DNA from: Algibacter miyuki
GTDB taxonomy: Bacteria > Bacteroidota > Bacteroidia > Flavobacteriales > Flavobacteriaceae
Length of the DNA stretch: 64,000 bases
Assembly (NCBI RefSeq): GCF_030409805.1
Contig: NZ_JAUFQP010000010.1
Coordinates: 191,001 to 255,000 of the forward strand
Direction of reading: 5' to 3'
This document shows, one piece after another, positions 25,046 to 34,795 of this stretch. The notes under the pieces are model-generated. The model searched no databases. It worked only from the letters and a program-made list of their open reading frames with translations, and was not told the DNA's origin. The position numbers were made by a program, and so were the translations under genes. Position 1 is the first letter of the stretch. Each line of letters opens with the position of its first letter.

Positions 25046-26140
25046 TTAGTTTTTTGGTAAAGTAATTGTAAATATAGCGCCTTTATGTGGTCTATTCTCT
25101 GCTTTTATAGTGCCTTTATGAGACGCTACAATACCATGCACCACACTTAAGCCAAGTCCTGAACCATCTTCCATAGGTTTTGTAGTATAAAACGGCTGAA
25201 ATACTTTTTCTAAAGCTTCGGGTGTAAATCCAGAACCTTCATCTAGAATTTTTAAAATAATATCCGTTTCTGTTTGCAAAGCTTCCATGGTTACCAAACC
25301 GCCTTTTGGCGAAAAATAAATAGCATTCATGAGTAAATTGAACATAATTTGAGTGAGCTGAATTGGATCGGCCTTTAGCCACAGTGTTTCATCTTCAATT
25401 TTCACTAAATATTTAACCTCTTCTTTTCTAAAAGAAGCGTCGAGTAAATCGATAGCACTTTTTATAGTTGGTACCAGGTTAACCCGTTTCATTTCTTGCG
25501 GCATTTCACATGCGAAAAACATTAACTTTTTTAAAACTTCTCTAGAGAAAATGGCATTATCAATAATTTTATTTAAATCGCCCGATACTTTTTTATCATC
25601 TTCAAAATCAGATTTCAGTAATTCGGCAAAACCTAAAATATTGGCTAATGGCGTATTAAGCTCGTGTGCTATTCCGGCAGTTATCTCTCCAAGTATGCCT
25701 AATCTATCGGCATGTTCCATGCGTTTTTTTAAGGCGGCTTCACTATTCTGAATTTCAATACGCTCAAATAAATCACCAATTTTTAAAGCCACATTATCAA
25801 GTAGCAGTTGTTCCTCATTTAAAAAATCTTCGGCTTTAAAATTAGCCGCATTTAAACTACAAAGAACATAGCCTTTTACTTCATTAAAAATCTTGATTTC
25901 CGACTGAATTGAAGCCACATTTTTCGGGTCTTTTCCGGTTTGCACTGCTAAGTTTTTTACCTGAATGCTAATCCCTATTTTTTTGGGATACAAAAATGCT
26001 TTTTGCAAACTTTTTGCAATGGCTTCTAGAGCGGCTTCAATGCGCTCCGGGTCGGCATTACTAATGCTCGATGACACTTCGTAAAGGCAGGTAAGCTCTT
26101 TTATACGTTCTTTTAATGCTTCATCGGTTACTTTACTCAT
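25046..26140 (-). CDS. Cytosolic sensor histidine kinase (GAF-like N-terminus)
   Basis: 364 residues, no membrane segment. An N-terminal GAF-like sensory domain (about 10-130) begins 'LTCLYEVSSSIS'. Dimerisation and phospho-acceptor His159 lie in 'AGIAHELNTPLANILG'. The ATPase domain has the N box in 'LLMNAIYFSP', G1 'DEGSGF' and G2 'GSGLGLSVVHGI'. It probably senses an intracellular signal such as redox or metabolite state and phosphorylates the sigma-54 activator encoded 3 nt downstream. Resembles AtoS/ZraS-type kinases without their membrane part. Signal unknown. Confidence 0.9.
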   Translation of the reverse strand: MSKVTDEALKERIKELTCLYEVSSSISNADPERIEAALEAIAKSLQKAFLYPKKIGISIQVKNLAVQTGKDPKNVASIQSEIKIFNEVKGYVLCSLNAANFKAEDFLNEEQLLLDNVALKIGDLFERIEIQNSEAALKKRMEHADRLGILGEITAGIAHELNTPLANILGFAELLKSDFEDDKKVSGDLNKIIDNAIFSREVLKKLMFFACEMPQEMKRVNLVPTIKSAIDLLDASFRKEEVKYLVKIEDETLWLKADPIQLTQIMFNLLMNAIYFSPKGGLVTMEALQTETDIILKILDEGSGFTPEALEKVFQPFYTTKPMEDGSGLGLSVVHGIVASHKGTIKAENRPHKGAIFTITLPKN

Positions 26141-26337
26141 CGCTCTATTTTTCTTTAGAAAACGCCTGTAATTCTACTTATTTATAAACGTCATTTTAAT
26201 GTATTAAAATACAAAAATTAAAACCTTCCATAAAATAATATCGACTTGAAATTTTCTTTAATTATTTCGCGTCAATAAAACTTATTTAAATGAATTTCAG
26301 CTTATAAAATGAAACGTCCTCTATTCTATTAAACAAA

Positions 26338-26365
26338 AAAAGACCGCTTTTTCAAGCAGTCTTTT
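26338..26365 (-). terminator. Terminator after thioredoxin reductase
   Basis: On the minus strand a 12-bp stem (arms 26354-26365 and 26338-26349, one G-U pair) closes on a GAAA tetraloop and is followed by a run of U. It starts 33 nt after the trxB stop codon. Confidence 0.88.
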
Positions 26366-26397
26366 CTTCATATTAAAAAAAATATTTTATAACACTC

Positions 26398-27378
26398 TTA
26401 GTTATAGTTTGAAGTGCTTACCTCAAAAGAAGAGTCTTTAGCAGCTAAATAACGTTCTGCATCTAAAGCAGCCATACATCCTGTACCTGCAGCTGTAACA
26501 GCTTGACGGTATACATGATCTGCAGCATCTCCACAAACAAATACACCTTCAACATTTGTTAAAGCACGACCTGGTACATTTTTAATGTATCCTGTTTCGT
26601 CCATATCAATAAAATCTTTAAAGATATCTGTATTTGGTTTATGCCCAATAGCTACAAAAAATCCTGTGGCAGGAATATCTTGAGTTTCTTTCGTTTTATT
26701 ATTTAAAACTCTTACTCCTGTAACAACTTGGCCATCACCTAAAACTTCTTCTGTTTCCGTATTGAATAAAATTTCAATATTTTCTGTGTTTTGAACACGA
26801 GCAGCCATAATTTTAGACGCTCTAAATTCATCTCGACGCACTAACATGGTCACCTTTTTACAAAGTTTAGATAAATAGTGAGCTTCTTCACAAGCAGAAT
26901 CTCCTGCTCCTACAATAACAACCTCATGGTTTCTATAGAAAAAGCCGTCGCAAACTGCACAAGCAGAAACACCACCACCTAGTTTTAAATATTTTTGTTC
27001 AGATTCTATACCTAGATATTTAGCAGAAGCCCCTGTTGAAATAATTACAGTATCACAGTGAATTTCTTTAGTATCATTTACCCAAACTTTATGTACATCA
27101 CCAGAGAAATCAACTTTAGTAATCCAACCGTCACGTACATCAGTTTCAAAACGTTCTGCTTGTTTTTGTAATTCCATCATCATTTGAGGTCCTGTAACTC
27201 CCTCTGGATAACCTGGAAAATTTTCAACTTCATTGGTTGTTGTTAATTGTCCGCCTGGTTGTATTCCTTGATATAAAACAGGACTCATATTGGCTCTTGC
27301 CGCATAAATCGCTGCAGTATAACCTGCTGGTCCAGATCCTATAATTAAGCATTTTAATTTTTCAATTGTATCAGACAT
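26398..27378 (-). CDS. trxB: Thioredoxin-disulfide reductase
   Basis: 326 residues. FAD-binding motif GSGPAGYTAA (15-24), redox-active pair Cys140 and Cys143 in 'SACAVCDGFF', NAD(P)H-binding GAGDSACEEA, and the C-terminal FAD motif 'GVFVCGDAAD'. It reduces thioredoxin with NADPH in the cytosol. It stands alone with its own promoter-like box (27430-27437) and terminator. Length and motifs match the low-molecular-weight bacterial enzyme exactly. Confidence 0.96.
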   Translation of the reverse strand: MSDTIEKLKCLIIGSGPAGYTAAIYAARANMSPVLYQGIQPGGQLTTTNEVENFPGYPEGVTGPQMMMELQKQAERFETDVRDGWITKVDFSGDVHKVWVNDTKEIHCDTVIISTGASAKYLGIESEQKYLKLGGGVSACAVCDGFFYRNHEVVIVGAGDSACEEAHYLSKLCKKVTMLVRRDEFRASKIMAARVQNTENIEILFNTETEEVLGDGQVVTGVRVLNNKTKETQDIPATGFFVAIGHKPNTDIFKDFIDMDETGYIKNVPGRALTNVEGVFVCGDAADHVYRQAVTAAGTGCMAALDAERYLAAKDSSFEVSTSNYN

Positions 27379-27718
27379 AATTGCTTTTAGATTTTTATTA
27401 AGCCCAATTTAACTATGAAATTGGTATAACAAAAGTAGAATTTTTGTGCGAATCCTTACATATAAGTTATCAACAGTTTTTATAACACAATAGCTTGCCC
27501 TTATAAAACAACTTGTAGTGTTATCTCTAAAATGTCCACGCAAAAAGCGATATCTATTAAATTATTAGCAACAATTGTAATATTTAACGGCACATTAAAC
27601 AAACTATGACTGCTACTTAGAATCACAATTAACAAAACAATAGCAATATTATTATTGCCGTATTAAACCTTTTTTATTATTTTGGGTCTATTAACTACCA
27701 ACTATACTAACTTAAAAA
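27379..27718. promoter_or_regulatory. Divergent intergenic region trxB / araC-type regulator
   Basis: 340 bases without a gene. CAAAAGTA at 27430-27437 reads TACTTTTG on the minus strand, a good minus-7 box 50 nt before trxB; no TTG at ideal spacing. On the plus side I see no clean box before the regulator at 27719. No repeat or RNA gene noticed. Confidence 0.45.
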
Positions 27719-28591
27719 ATGAAACTGCACCTTTTAGATCGTAGCAACCTAACCAACAGCTCGTTCACCACAAAAATTAACGAATACCCTTATTTTTTAA
27801 AAATATGGCATTACCATCCAGAGTTAGAATTGGTAGTGGTTTTAAAAAGTGAAGGCACTTGTTTTATTGGTGATAGTGTTGAAAAATTCGGTATTGGCGA
27901 TGTGGTATTAATGGGTAAAAACCTACCACACATGTGGCTTAACGACGATGGTTACTTTGAACAAACTTCGAAACAAACGGCAAAAGCGATTGCTATTCAT
28001 TTTAAAGAAAACTACTTAGGGCCAAAGTTTTTCGAAACGCCAGAAATGGTTCATATCTTAGAATTATTCAAGCGTGCTTCCTTCGGAATTAAATTTTTAA
28101 ATGTTAATAAAAAACTGATTAACGATATTGAACACATGCTAGAGCTCAAAGGTTTTGAAAAAACCATGGCTTTTTTAAATATTTTACATGCCTTAGCGAA
28201 ACATACGGACACTAAAAAACTTTCAAGTCAAGGCTTTATTAATTCGTTTAAAGCCTCGAAAAGTGATACCCAAGATAATGTGCAGGCGTACATTTTTAAA
28301 AACTTCAATTTAGATATTACTTTAAACAAGGCCGCCGAAATAGCACACATGAACCCATCTGCCTTTAGCCGCTATTTTAAACGTGTTAACAAGAAAACAT
28401 TCTCTAGATATGTGGCAGAAATCCGTATAGGTTATGCTTGTAAATTGTTGCTAGAAAACCGATTTAACATCTCAAAGATTTGTTATGAATCGGGCTTTAA
28501 CAACATATCCAATTTCAATAGACAATTTAAAATTGTGATGAATTATACACCTTCGGAATATTTAGAAAAGCACAAAAGAAAGCACAACTAA
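27719..28591 (+). CDS. AraC-family transcriptional regulator
   Basis: 290 residues. An N-terminal cupin-like sugar-binding domain (about 15-110, with 'WHYHPELELVVVL' and 'GDVVLMGKNLPHMW') precedes a two-helix-turn-helix AraC domain (about 190-287, 'LNKAAEIAHMNPSAFSRYFK' then 'ISKICYESGFNNISNFNRQF'). This layout is typical of one-component regulators of sugar use in Bacteroidota. It lies 210 nt upstream of lutABC, same strand, and opposite the deoxyhexose operon, so it is the best local candidate to sense L-fucose or L-rhamnose. That assignment is by context. Confidence 0.9.
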   Translation: MKLHLLDRSNLTNSSFTTKINEYPYFLKIWHYHPELELVVVLKSEGTCFIGDSVEKFGIGDVVLMGKNLPHMWLNDDGYFEQTSKQTAKAIAIHFKENYLGPKFFETPEMVHILELFKRASFGIKFLNVNKKLINDIEHMLELKGFEKTMAFLNILHALAKHTDTKKLSSQGFINSFKASKSDTQDNVQAYIFKNFNLDITLNKAAEIAHMNPSAFSRYFKRVNKKTFSRYVAEIRIGYACKLLLENRFNISKICYESGFNNISNFNRQFKIVMNYTPSEYLEKHKRKHN

Positions 28592-28681
28592 AATTGCCTT
28601 AAAAGTCAATTTCATCGAGAATCAGCAAAAAAAGTATCAACACCAGTCAAATTTTAGGAAGTTTAGTGTCATTATTCCTCT

Positions 28682-28689
28682 TAACTTTG
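28682..28689 (+). promoter_or_regulatory. Minus-7 promoter box of lutABC
   Basis: TAACTTTG fits TAnnTTTG and lies 112 nt before the lutA ATG, leaving a leader of about 100 nt. No TTG at the expected distance upstream, which suits an activator-dependent promoter. Confidence 0.45.
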
Positions 28690-28801
28690 CCTCATCTTAT
28701 TATAGGTCGTAAAACAACAGGAATACATTTTTATTTCCGTTAAAGCCTTATAATTACACAAACGAGACGTTCGATTTTTTATAAAACTTAATTATTAATT
28801 T

Positions 28802-29539
28802 ATGAAAGTAGGTTTATTTATTCCGTGTTACATCAATCAACTCTACCCTCAGGTAGGCAAAGCTACTTTAGAGGTTTTGGAAAAACTTAATGTAGATGTG
28901 GCGTATCCTTCGGGACAAACCTGCTGCGGACAACCCATGGCTAACTCTGGTTACGAGCGCGAATCGGTTGGTGCTTGCAATAATTTTGTTGATAATTTTA
29001 AAGATTTCGATTACATCGTTACGCCTTCCGGAAGTTGTGCTTATCATGTAAAAAAACATTATAACATTATTCCACAAACCGAAGATGTTACCAACGTTAG
29101 AAATAATGTTTACGAACTTTGTGATTTCATTGTAAATATTTTAAAAGTGAAAGATTTAGGTGCATCATTCCCGTTTAAGGTGGGTGTTCATAAAAGCTGT
29201 CATGGATTACGTGGTTTGCGTTTGGGCTCATGTTCTGAAGTCGTTGGACCTCGATTTTCTTACTTAGAAGATTTACTAAAAGAAGTTAAAGGCGTTGAAT
29301 TAACTCCCGTTAAACGAAGCGATGAATGTTGCGGATTTGGAGGCACATTTGCTGTATCCGAAGAAGCTGTTTCTGTAAAAATGGGAAAAGATAAAATTAA
29401 AGACCATTTAGATAGTGGTGCGCAAGTAATAACTGCCACCGACACCTCGTGCTTAATGCATTTAGAAGGTTTAGTTAACCGTAATAAGCAGCCGTTAAAA
29501 ATTCTTCATATTGCCGAAATTTTAAACAGTTCACTTTAA
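28802..29539 (+). CDS. lutA: Lactate utilisation protein LutA (CCG-domain iron-sulfur protein)
   Basis: 245 residues with two cysteine-rich CCG domains: 'TCCGQPMANSGY' near 40-50 and 'DECCGFGGTFAV' near 178-189, the motifs that hold a non-cubane iron-sulfur cluster in heterodisulfide-reductase-like proteins. LutA, LutB and LutC together oxidise L-lactate to pyruvate in the cytosol. The two following genes complete the set with gaps of 35 and 3 nt. In this window L-lactate would be made by the deoxyhexose operon nearby. Confidence 0.93.
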   Translation: MKVGLFIPCYINQLYPQVGKATLEVLEKLNVDVAYPSGQTCCGQPMANSGYERESVGACNNFVDNFKDFDYIVTPSGSCAYHVKKHYNIIPQTEDVTNVRNNVYELCDFIVNILKVKDLGASFPFKVGVHKSCHGLRGLRLGSCSEVVGPRFSYLEDLLKEVKGVELTPVKRSDECCGFGGTFAVSEEAVSVKMGKDKIKDHLDSGAQVITATDTSCLMHLEGLVNRNKQPLKILHIAEILNSSL

Positions 29540-29574
29540 TTTAACAGCCAAAACTTTCATAAATTTAAAACATT

Positions 29575-30954
29575 ATGAGCCATCCTAAACTAGCTAGTAT
29601 ATTTAATAAAGACGAAAAAAAAGTCGATTGGCACGATAAAGCCTTATGGTTTGTGCGCCATAAACGTGACAAATCTGTACACCATGTACAAGGTTGGGAA
29701 GAACTCCGAAACTTAGGGCATGGTATAAAAGCCCACATGCTTTCTAATCTAGATATTTATTTACGTGAATTTGAAGCCAACGCTAATAAAAACGGTGTAG
29801 AGGTACATTGGGCTGCAAATGGAGAAGAACACAACCAAATTGTTCATAAAATATTAAAGGATAACAACGCAAAAAAAGTAGTAAAAAGTAAGTCGATGTT
29901 AACCGAAGAGTGCCACTTAAATCCATATTTGGAAGCTGATGGTATTGAAGTTATTGACACCGATTTAGGTGAACGTATTGTGCAATTGGCCAAAGAGCCG
30001 CCGAGTCATATTGTATTGCCAGCCATCCACAAAAACAAACATGAAGTAGACGAGTTGTTCCAGGAACATTTAGGCACAAAACCTTGCGATGGAGACCCAC
30101 AATATCTAACACAAGAAGCCCGAAAACATTTAAGACAAAAATTTATTGAAGCCGATGCTGCCATTACAGGCGTTAATTTTGCCATTGCAGATACTGGTGG
30201 TTTTGTAGTGTGTACCAACGAAGGTAATGCTGATATGGGTGCCCATTTAGCACCTGTACATATTGCTTGCATGGGTGTTGAAAAAATAATTCCAAAACAA
30301 GAACATCTTGCGGTGTTTTTACGTTTATTGGCACGTTCGGCTACAGGCCAACCTGTAACCACATATTCGTCTCATTTTAAAAAGCCAAGCGATGGTAGAA
30401 AAATGCACATCGTAATTGTAGATAACGGAAGATCTGAGCAGTTAAGTCGTCCTGATTTTAGAGCCTCTTTACATTGTATTCGTTGTGGTGCTTGTATGAA
30501 TACTTGTCCAATTTACAGACGTAGCGGCGGACATAGTTACGACGCCACTATTCCCGGACCAATCGGTTCTATTTTATCACCTGGAAAAGATTTAAAAAAA
30601 CACAGCACTTTACCCTTTGCCTCTACCCTTTGCGGATCTTGTTCCGATGTTTGTCCGGTGAAAATCGACATCCATTCGCAACTTTATAAATGGCGCCAAA
30701 TTATTACCAAAGAAACGCCACAGCCTTTTATAAAAAAGAAGTCTATGGAAATTATGGGCACCGTTTTTGCCAAACCAATGCAGTTTGAAAAGGTTGGAAA
30801 AATAGCACGTTGGTCACTTCGGAATTTACCAAAATCGGTAATAAACTCAAAACCGAACGCTTGGGGAAAAGCACGTGATTTACCAACAGGTCCAAAAGAA
30901 AGTTTTGATGATTGGTACAAAAAGAGAGAAGAAAATAAAGGTAAAAAAGATTAA
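29575..30954 (+). CDS. lutB: Lactate utilisation iron-sulfur protein LutB
   Basis: 459 residues. The first 290 residues form the LUD domain shared with LutC. Two [4Fe-4S] motifs follow: CIRCGACMNTC (Cys301, 304, 307, 311) and CGSCSDVC (Cys353, 356, 360). The C-terminus is a LutB-type tail. It passes electrons from lactate oxidation towards the quinone pool or another carrier. Second gene of the operon. Confidence 0.94.
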   Translation: MSHPKLASIFNKDEKKVDWHDKALWFVRHKRDKSVHHVQGWEELRNLGHGIKAHMLSNLDIYLREFEANANKNGVEVHWAANGEEHNQIVHKILKDNNAKKVVKSKSMLTEECHLNPYLEADGIEVIDTDLGERIVQLAKEPPSHIVLPAIHKNKHEVDELFQEHLGTKPCDGDPQYLTQEARKHLRQKFIEADAAITGVNFAIADTGGFVVCTNEGNADMGAHLAPVHIACMGVEKIIPKQEHLAVFLRLLARSATGQPVTTYSSHFKKPSDGRKMHIVIVDNGRSEQLSRPDFRASLHCIRCGACMNTCPIYRRSGGHSYDATIPGPIGSILSPGKDLKKHSTLPFASTLCGSCSDVCPVKIDIHSQLYKWRQIITKETPQPFIKKKSMEIMGTVFAKPMQFEKVGKIARWSLRNLPKSVINSKPNAWGKARDLPTGPKESFDDWYKKREENKGKKD

Positions 30955-30957
30955 ACA

Positions 30958-31548
30958 ATGAGCAGCAGAGACCATATATTAAGTAGAATAGAAGCTAATA
31001 AACCAGAAGCACTTCCGCTTCCAAACATAGATTTATCTCTTTTTAATGAAGGATTAGATTTGGTAAAAGAATTTACAAAGAAAGTTGAAGTTGTTGGTGG
31101 AAACGTGATAGAAACCACAACTAACGACGCCGTAATTTCTCAAATAGAAGGTTTATTTCCTGATGCAAAAGTGAAGTTTTCAGCTTTAGAAAACTCCGCA
31201 GCGTTTAATACCGTTGATTTATCCAAAATAAAAAAACCACAAGATTTAGAAGACTTAGATATTTTAATTATTGAAAGCGATTTGGCTGTTGCCGAAAACG
31301 GATCGGTTTGGGTAACCGATAAGCAACTGCCTATGCGCGTACTTCCATTTATAACCAAACACTTGGTTATTGTGGTTTCTCGAGAAAATATTCTGCCATA
31401 TATGCATCAAGCTTACGAGAAGATTAGCGCAGGCGGTGAAAATGATTATGGTGTATTTATAGCGGGCCCTTCTAAAACCGCTGATATCGAACAATCCTTA
31501 GTAATTGGTGCTCACGGTGCTTTAAGTTTAACCTTATTTTTGAAGTAG
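30958..31548 (+). CDS. lutC: Lactate utilisation protein LutC
   Basis: 196 residues, a stand-alone LUD (DUF162) domain, with 'VAENGSVWVT' (the substrate-loop signature) near 102-111 and 'HLVIVVSRENILP' near 132-144. Third subunit of the L-lactate oxidation complex. It starts 3 nt after lutB and its stop is 28 nt from the convergent phosphodiesterase gene; no terminator hairpin is visible in that gap. Confidence 0.92.
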   Translation: MSSRDHILSRIEANKPEALPLPNIDLSLFNEGLDLVKEFTKKVEVVGGNVIETTTNDAVISQIEGLFPDAKVKFSALENSAAFNTVDLSKIKKPQDLEDLDILIIESDLAVAENGSVWVTDKQLPMRVLPFITKHLVIVVSRENILPYMHQAYEKISAGGENDYGVFIAGPSKTADIEQSLVIGAHGALSLTLFLK

Positions 31549-31576
31549 GAAATCGGCTTAGAAATAACCTTTAACC

Positions 31577-32866
31577 TTATTTTAAAACAGCTTTAATCTC
31601 GTTTAAATTGCCATCAATATCGTTTGGAATTTTTAAACCTAACAACGCACACATTAAAGGGTAAACATTTACATTCTTTATTGTAGGTATGCTGTAGCCT
31701 TTTTTGAAATCGGGTCCGTTTGCATAAAAAATGCCTTGCATATCTTTATATTCAGGGTCGAAACCATGGACTCCCACATGTGAAATCCCTTCAGATTTCA
31801 GAGATATTATACGTGCCGCCTTGGAAAAATAGTATCCAAAACCTGGAATAATTTGAACGCTTCCCCAATCTTTATTTTTAGGTACGTACTCAAAACCTGG
31901 TGTGTTTTCCGTTTTATAAACCTTGAAATTATTTTCTAAAGGTTTTAAATATTCTAAAACATTAGCTATTGAAACGTCTTTTTTAGGATGGATATTTAAA
32001 ATAGCACCATTATCAATTACCCTAAATAAATCACTATTTTCAATGCTTTCCGTAGAGATAAAATTCTCCGTTTTAAGCTCCGTCATCCCATGATCTGAAA
32101 CAATAATAATGTTTACCGGCAAATTTGTTGCTGCAGCTCCTGAAAATAAAGCCCCTAAATTTTCATCCAAATCAAACAACGCTTTTTTTAATTTCTCATC
32201 ATTATTAGGGCCGTATTTGTGCCCAATATCATCCATATCTGAAAAATACATGGTGATGATGTGTGGACGTTCTTCTTCGGGTAAATCTAGCCATTTTAAA
32301 CTTTCTGCAACCCGAACTTCATTTTTGACTTTTCCGTCGTACTTATGATAATACGTTGGCTTTACACCCTGGATATCTGCTTCAGATCCTACAAAAAAGT
32401 AGCTTGCCGAAACCATTTTATGGTTATCAGCATGCACCCAAATTGGCGTTCCGTTATAAAACGTACCATCTTCAACTACAGCTCTATTCCCTATAGAATA
32501 GATGGCTTCCTTTTTATAATTGTAATACGAATTCCCAATCAAACCATGTTTATCGGGGTACATACCCGTAGCAATACTGTAATGATTCGGAAAAGTTTTC
32601 GAAGGGAAAGACGACAATAACGACGTTGCTTTAACCCCATTATTAACGAAATTTGTAAGATGTGGAGGTTTAAAACGCTCTACATAATCCCAACGAAAAC
32701 CATCTAGAGATACTAATATAACATATGGTTTTTCAAGTGATGCTTTTGAATTTTTGGTTAACACAAGTTCCGAAGGCTCTACAATATTAGACCTTGACTT
32801 ACAAGCTGACAAACTAGCCAAGCCTAACATTACAATGAAGATGTATATAAACTTATTTTTTTTCAT
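31577..32866 (-). CDS. Lipoprotein ectonucleotide pyrophosphatase/phosphodiesterase (alkaline phosphatase superfamily)
   Basis: 429 residues. Lipobox LSAC places the mature protein's Cys22 in a membrane. Metal site and nucleophile: Asp55 in 'LVSLDGFRWDY', Thr91 in 'SKTFPNHYSIATG', then 'YFSDMDDIGHKYGP' and 'IVSDHGMTEL'. This is the NPP set, with threonine rather than serine as nucleophile. NPP enzymes hydrolyse phosphodiester or pyrophosphate bonds of nucleotides or sugars outside the cytosol, giving phosphate scavenging. Monocistronic, convergent with lutC. Confidence 0.9.
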   Translation of the reverse strand: MKKNKFIYIFIVMLGLASLSACKSRSNIVEPSELVLTKNSKASLEKPYVILVSLDGFRWDYVERFKPPHLTNFVNNGVKATSLLSSFPSKTFPNHYSIATGMYPDKHGLIGNSYYNYKKEAIYSIGNRAVVEDGTFYNGTPIWVHADNHKMVSASYFFVGSEADIQGVKPTYYHKYDGKVKNEVRVAESLKWLDLPEEERPHIITMYFSDMDDIGHKYGPNNDEKLKKALFDLDENLGALFSGAAATNLPVNIIIVSDHGMTELKTENFISTESIENSDLFRVIDNGAILNIHPKKDVSIANVLEYLKPLENNFKVYKTENTPGFEYVPKNKDWGSVQIIPGFGYYFSKAARIISLKSEGISHVGVHGFDPEYKDMQGIFYANGPDFKKGYSIPTIKNVNVYPLMCALLGLKIPNDIDGNLNEIKAVLK

Positions 32867-32964
32867 GTTGGTACCTTAGAATTTGCTAAACGTTAGATAT
32901 TGAAAAAAAACGTCTTACTCAATAATTAAAACCCAAATTTATAAAATAAATTTATTAACCAGCA

Positions 32965-34167
32965 CTATTCATCTAAAGCATTGAAGTACTTTGCCAAAGT
33001 CGCGCCCATACTAAAACAACCTTGTAGTAAATATCCTCCTGTGGGCGCATACCAATCTAGCATTTCCCCGATAATATAAGTATTCGGTATTTTTTTTAAT
33101 AGAAAATTGGCGTCTATTTCATCTAAAGCAACACCACCTAAAGTGGAAATAGCCTCGTCTAACACTCCTGCAGATTTAATAACCACAGGAACAGCTTTTA
33201 TGGTTTCAACTAGCAAATTGGGGTTTGAAAATGTGTTTTTGTCGGTAAATTGTTTTAGTACGCCAACGGCTGTTCGGTCGAGATTTAAATCGTGTTTTAA
33301 AATATCTGTAACCTTAGAACGGGTGGACTTTTTATACTTCGATTTTAACACCTCCAAAGTGGTTTTTGGTTTCAAATCTAAATGAATAACAACCTCTTTT
33401 TTAGTTAATAATTGATCTTGGATTTTCCTGCTTAAGGCATAAATAGCGTTGCCTTCTAGTCCGAATTCGGAAACAACCAACTCGCCTTTGGCGAACAATC
33501 CATTAAAACTAAGCGCTATGTTTTTCAAAGGTTTCCCTTGATGAATCTTTATAAAATCGGAATTCCACGGCACTTCAAAAGCGCAATTGGCTGCTCGAAA
33601 AGGTTTCACATTTATTCCTTTATTTTCAAAAGCGCTTTTCCAATGACCATCGGAACCTGTAACTTTCCAACTAGCTCCTCCTAATGCAAAAACAACAATA
33701 TCGGACTTTACAATTTCTGAAGTTTTACCTGTTTTTTCAAAAGTCACTTGTCCGTCGGTATTCCACCCCGTCCAAGTCGTATTTAATTGAAATTGAATAC
33801 CACGTGAAGCGACATGATCAACCATCGTTTTAAGGACTTCAATAGGCTTTACACCGCGTTCTGGAAACACCCGATTACTCGACCCAACAAATGTTGAAAC
33901 ACCACGCTTATTAAGCCAATTTATAAAATCCTGATTGGTAAACTCACGTAGACTTGGCTCCATAAATGCACTGGGATGATATTGTGCTATAAGCGCTTCT
34001 AAAGACGCGTTAAAGGTTAGATTTAAACCACCTTCACCAGCCACTAGAAACTTCCGGCCTACCGTATTTTTCTTTTCACACAAAGTAACCTCATATTTTG
34101 TGGTATCTATTTGAGCCGCGAGCATAAGTGCCGCTGGCCCAGCACCAATAATAGTTAGTTTTTTCAT
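32965..34167 (-). CDS. HI0933-family flavoprotein (NAD(P)/FAD-dependent oxidoreductase)
   Basis: 400 residues. FAD-binding motif GAGPAALMLAAQ (8-19), 'VGRKFLVAGEGGLNLT' (about 37-52) and the C-terminal motif 'GGYLLQGCFSMGATLAKYF'. It matches the BaiN/HI0933-like flavoproteins (the TIGR03862 subgroup by remembered motif). Physiological substrate unknown for the family. Single gene, not obviously part of the sugar operon that ends 280 nt upstream. Confidence 0.87.
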   Translation of the reverse strand: MKKLTIIGAGPAALMLAAQIDTTKYEVTLCEKKNTVGRKFLVAGEGGLNLTFNASLEALIAQYHPSAFMEPSLREFTNQDFINWLNKRGVSTFVGSSNRVFPERGVKPIEVLKTMVDHVASRGIQFQLNTTWTGWNTDGQVTFEKTGKTSEIVKSDIVVFALGGASWKVTGSDGHWKSAFENKGINVKPFRAANCAFEVPWNSDFIKIHQGKPLKNIALSFNGLFAKGELVVSEFGLEGNAIYALSRKIQDQLLTKKEVVIHLDLKPKTTLEVLKSKYKKSTRSKVTDILKHDLNLDRTAVGVLKQFTDKNTFSNPNLLVETIKAVPVVIKSAGVLDEAISTLGGVALDEIDANFLLKKIPNTYIIGEMLDWYAPTGGYLLQGCFSMGATLAKYFNALDE

Positions 34168-34370
34168 CTAAAAATTAAGTATTTTAAATGAAAAGAGCCC
34201 TTTTGGAATATCGTATTATTCTGTGTCATATTTCGAAAAACTGAAAACTAAAAACCGAAACTTAAGCATATAAATTGATTCTTAAAAATTAAGTTCGTTG
34301 AATATTGCATTAATTCATCTTTTAGATAGCGTCTTTTCTCTTTAATTCTTATAAATTTCATAAAAAAAAT

Positions 34371-34400
34371 AAGCTCAAAAACATTTCTATTTTTGAGCTT
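34371..34400 (-). terminator. Terminator of the deoxyhexose operon
   Basis: AAGCTCAAAAA (34371-34381) and TTTTTGAGCTT (34390-34400) pair perfectly over 11 bp with an 8-nt loop; on the minus strand a U-rich stretch follows. It lies 48 nt after the mutarotase stop. Confidence 0.87.
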
Positions 34401-34447
34401 TATAATATTATTTTTTCCGTGTAAACGAAAACAAATTAAGTATTTTT

Positions 34448-34777
34448 CTATAACTGGAAAATCTTTTCCATAAGCATCCATTTCTCGCCTTCTTTAGCCA
34501 TAGGAAGCGCTTGTTGGTATTTCCACATTAGCGTTTCCCATTCTTGAACTGTCGGATTATTGGCATCCATATCGTTCTTCTTTTCAAATGAAAAACTTTC
34601 GTTTACTTTCATAATCATAAATAAACGATTGCCTACTAAATAAATTTCTAAATCTTCTATACCAGCGTCTTTAATACTTTTGATGATTTCTGGCCAAACC
34701 TTTTGATGAGCTATCTTATAATCTTCGATTAACTTTGCATCATCAACTAAATCTAAAGCGAAACAATATTTTTTCAT
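34448..34777 (-). CDS. Deoxyhexose mutarotase of the RhaM family
   Basis: 109 residues, the usual RhaM length. Family features: 'YKIAHQKVWPEIIKSIKDAGI' region with His24, 'EIYLVGNRLFMIMKV' beta strands and a C-terminal 'MLMEKIFQL' end. It interconverts alpha and beta anomers of a 6-deoxyhexose (L-rhamnose in the namesake; L-fucose is likely here given the FucP neighbour). Last gene of the seven-gene operon, 18 nt after the permease gene. The precise sugar cannot be read from sequence. Confidence 0.88.
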   Translation of the reverse strand: MKKYCFALDLVDDAKLIEDYKIAHQKVWPEIIKSIKDAGIEDLEIYLVGNRLFMIMKVNESFSFEKKNDMDANNPTVQEWETLMWKYQQALPMAKEGEKWMLMEKIFQL

Positions 34778-34795
34778 ATGTGCTATTTTTCTAAT

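Noticed and set aside
27467-27475. TTATCAACA, one base from the DnaA box consensus
   Set aside because: Only a single site in an AT-rich promoter region; there is no cluster of boxes and no dnaA/dnaN context, so not an origin.
34248-34481. Minus-strand 77-residue ORF
   Set aside because: It crosses the end of the mutarotase gene and the terminator hairpin at 34371-34400; no coding character.
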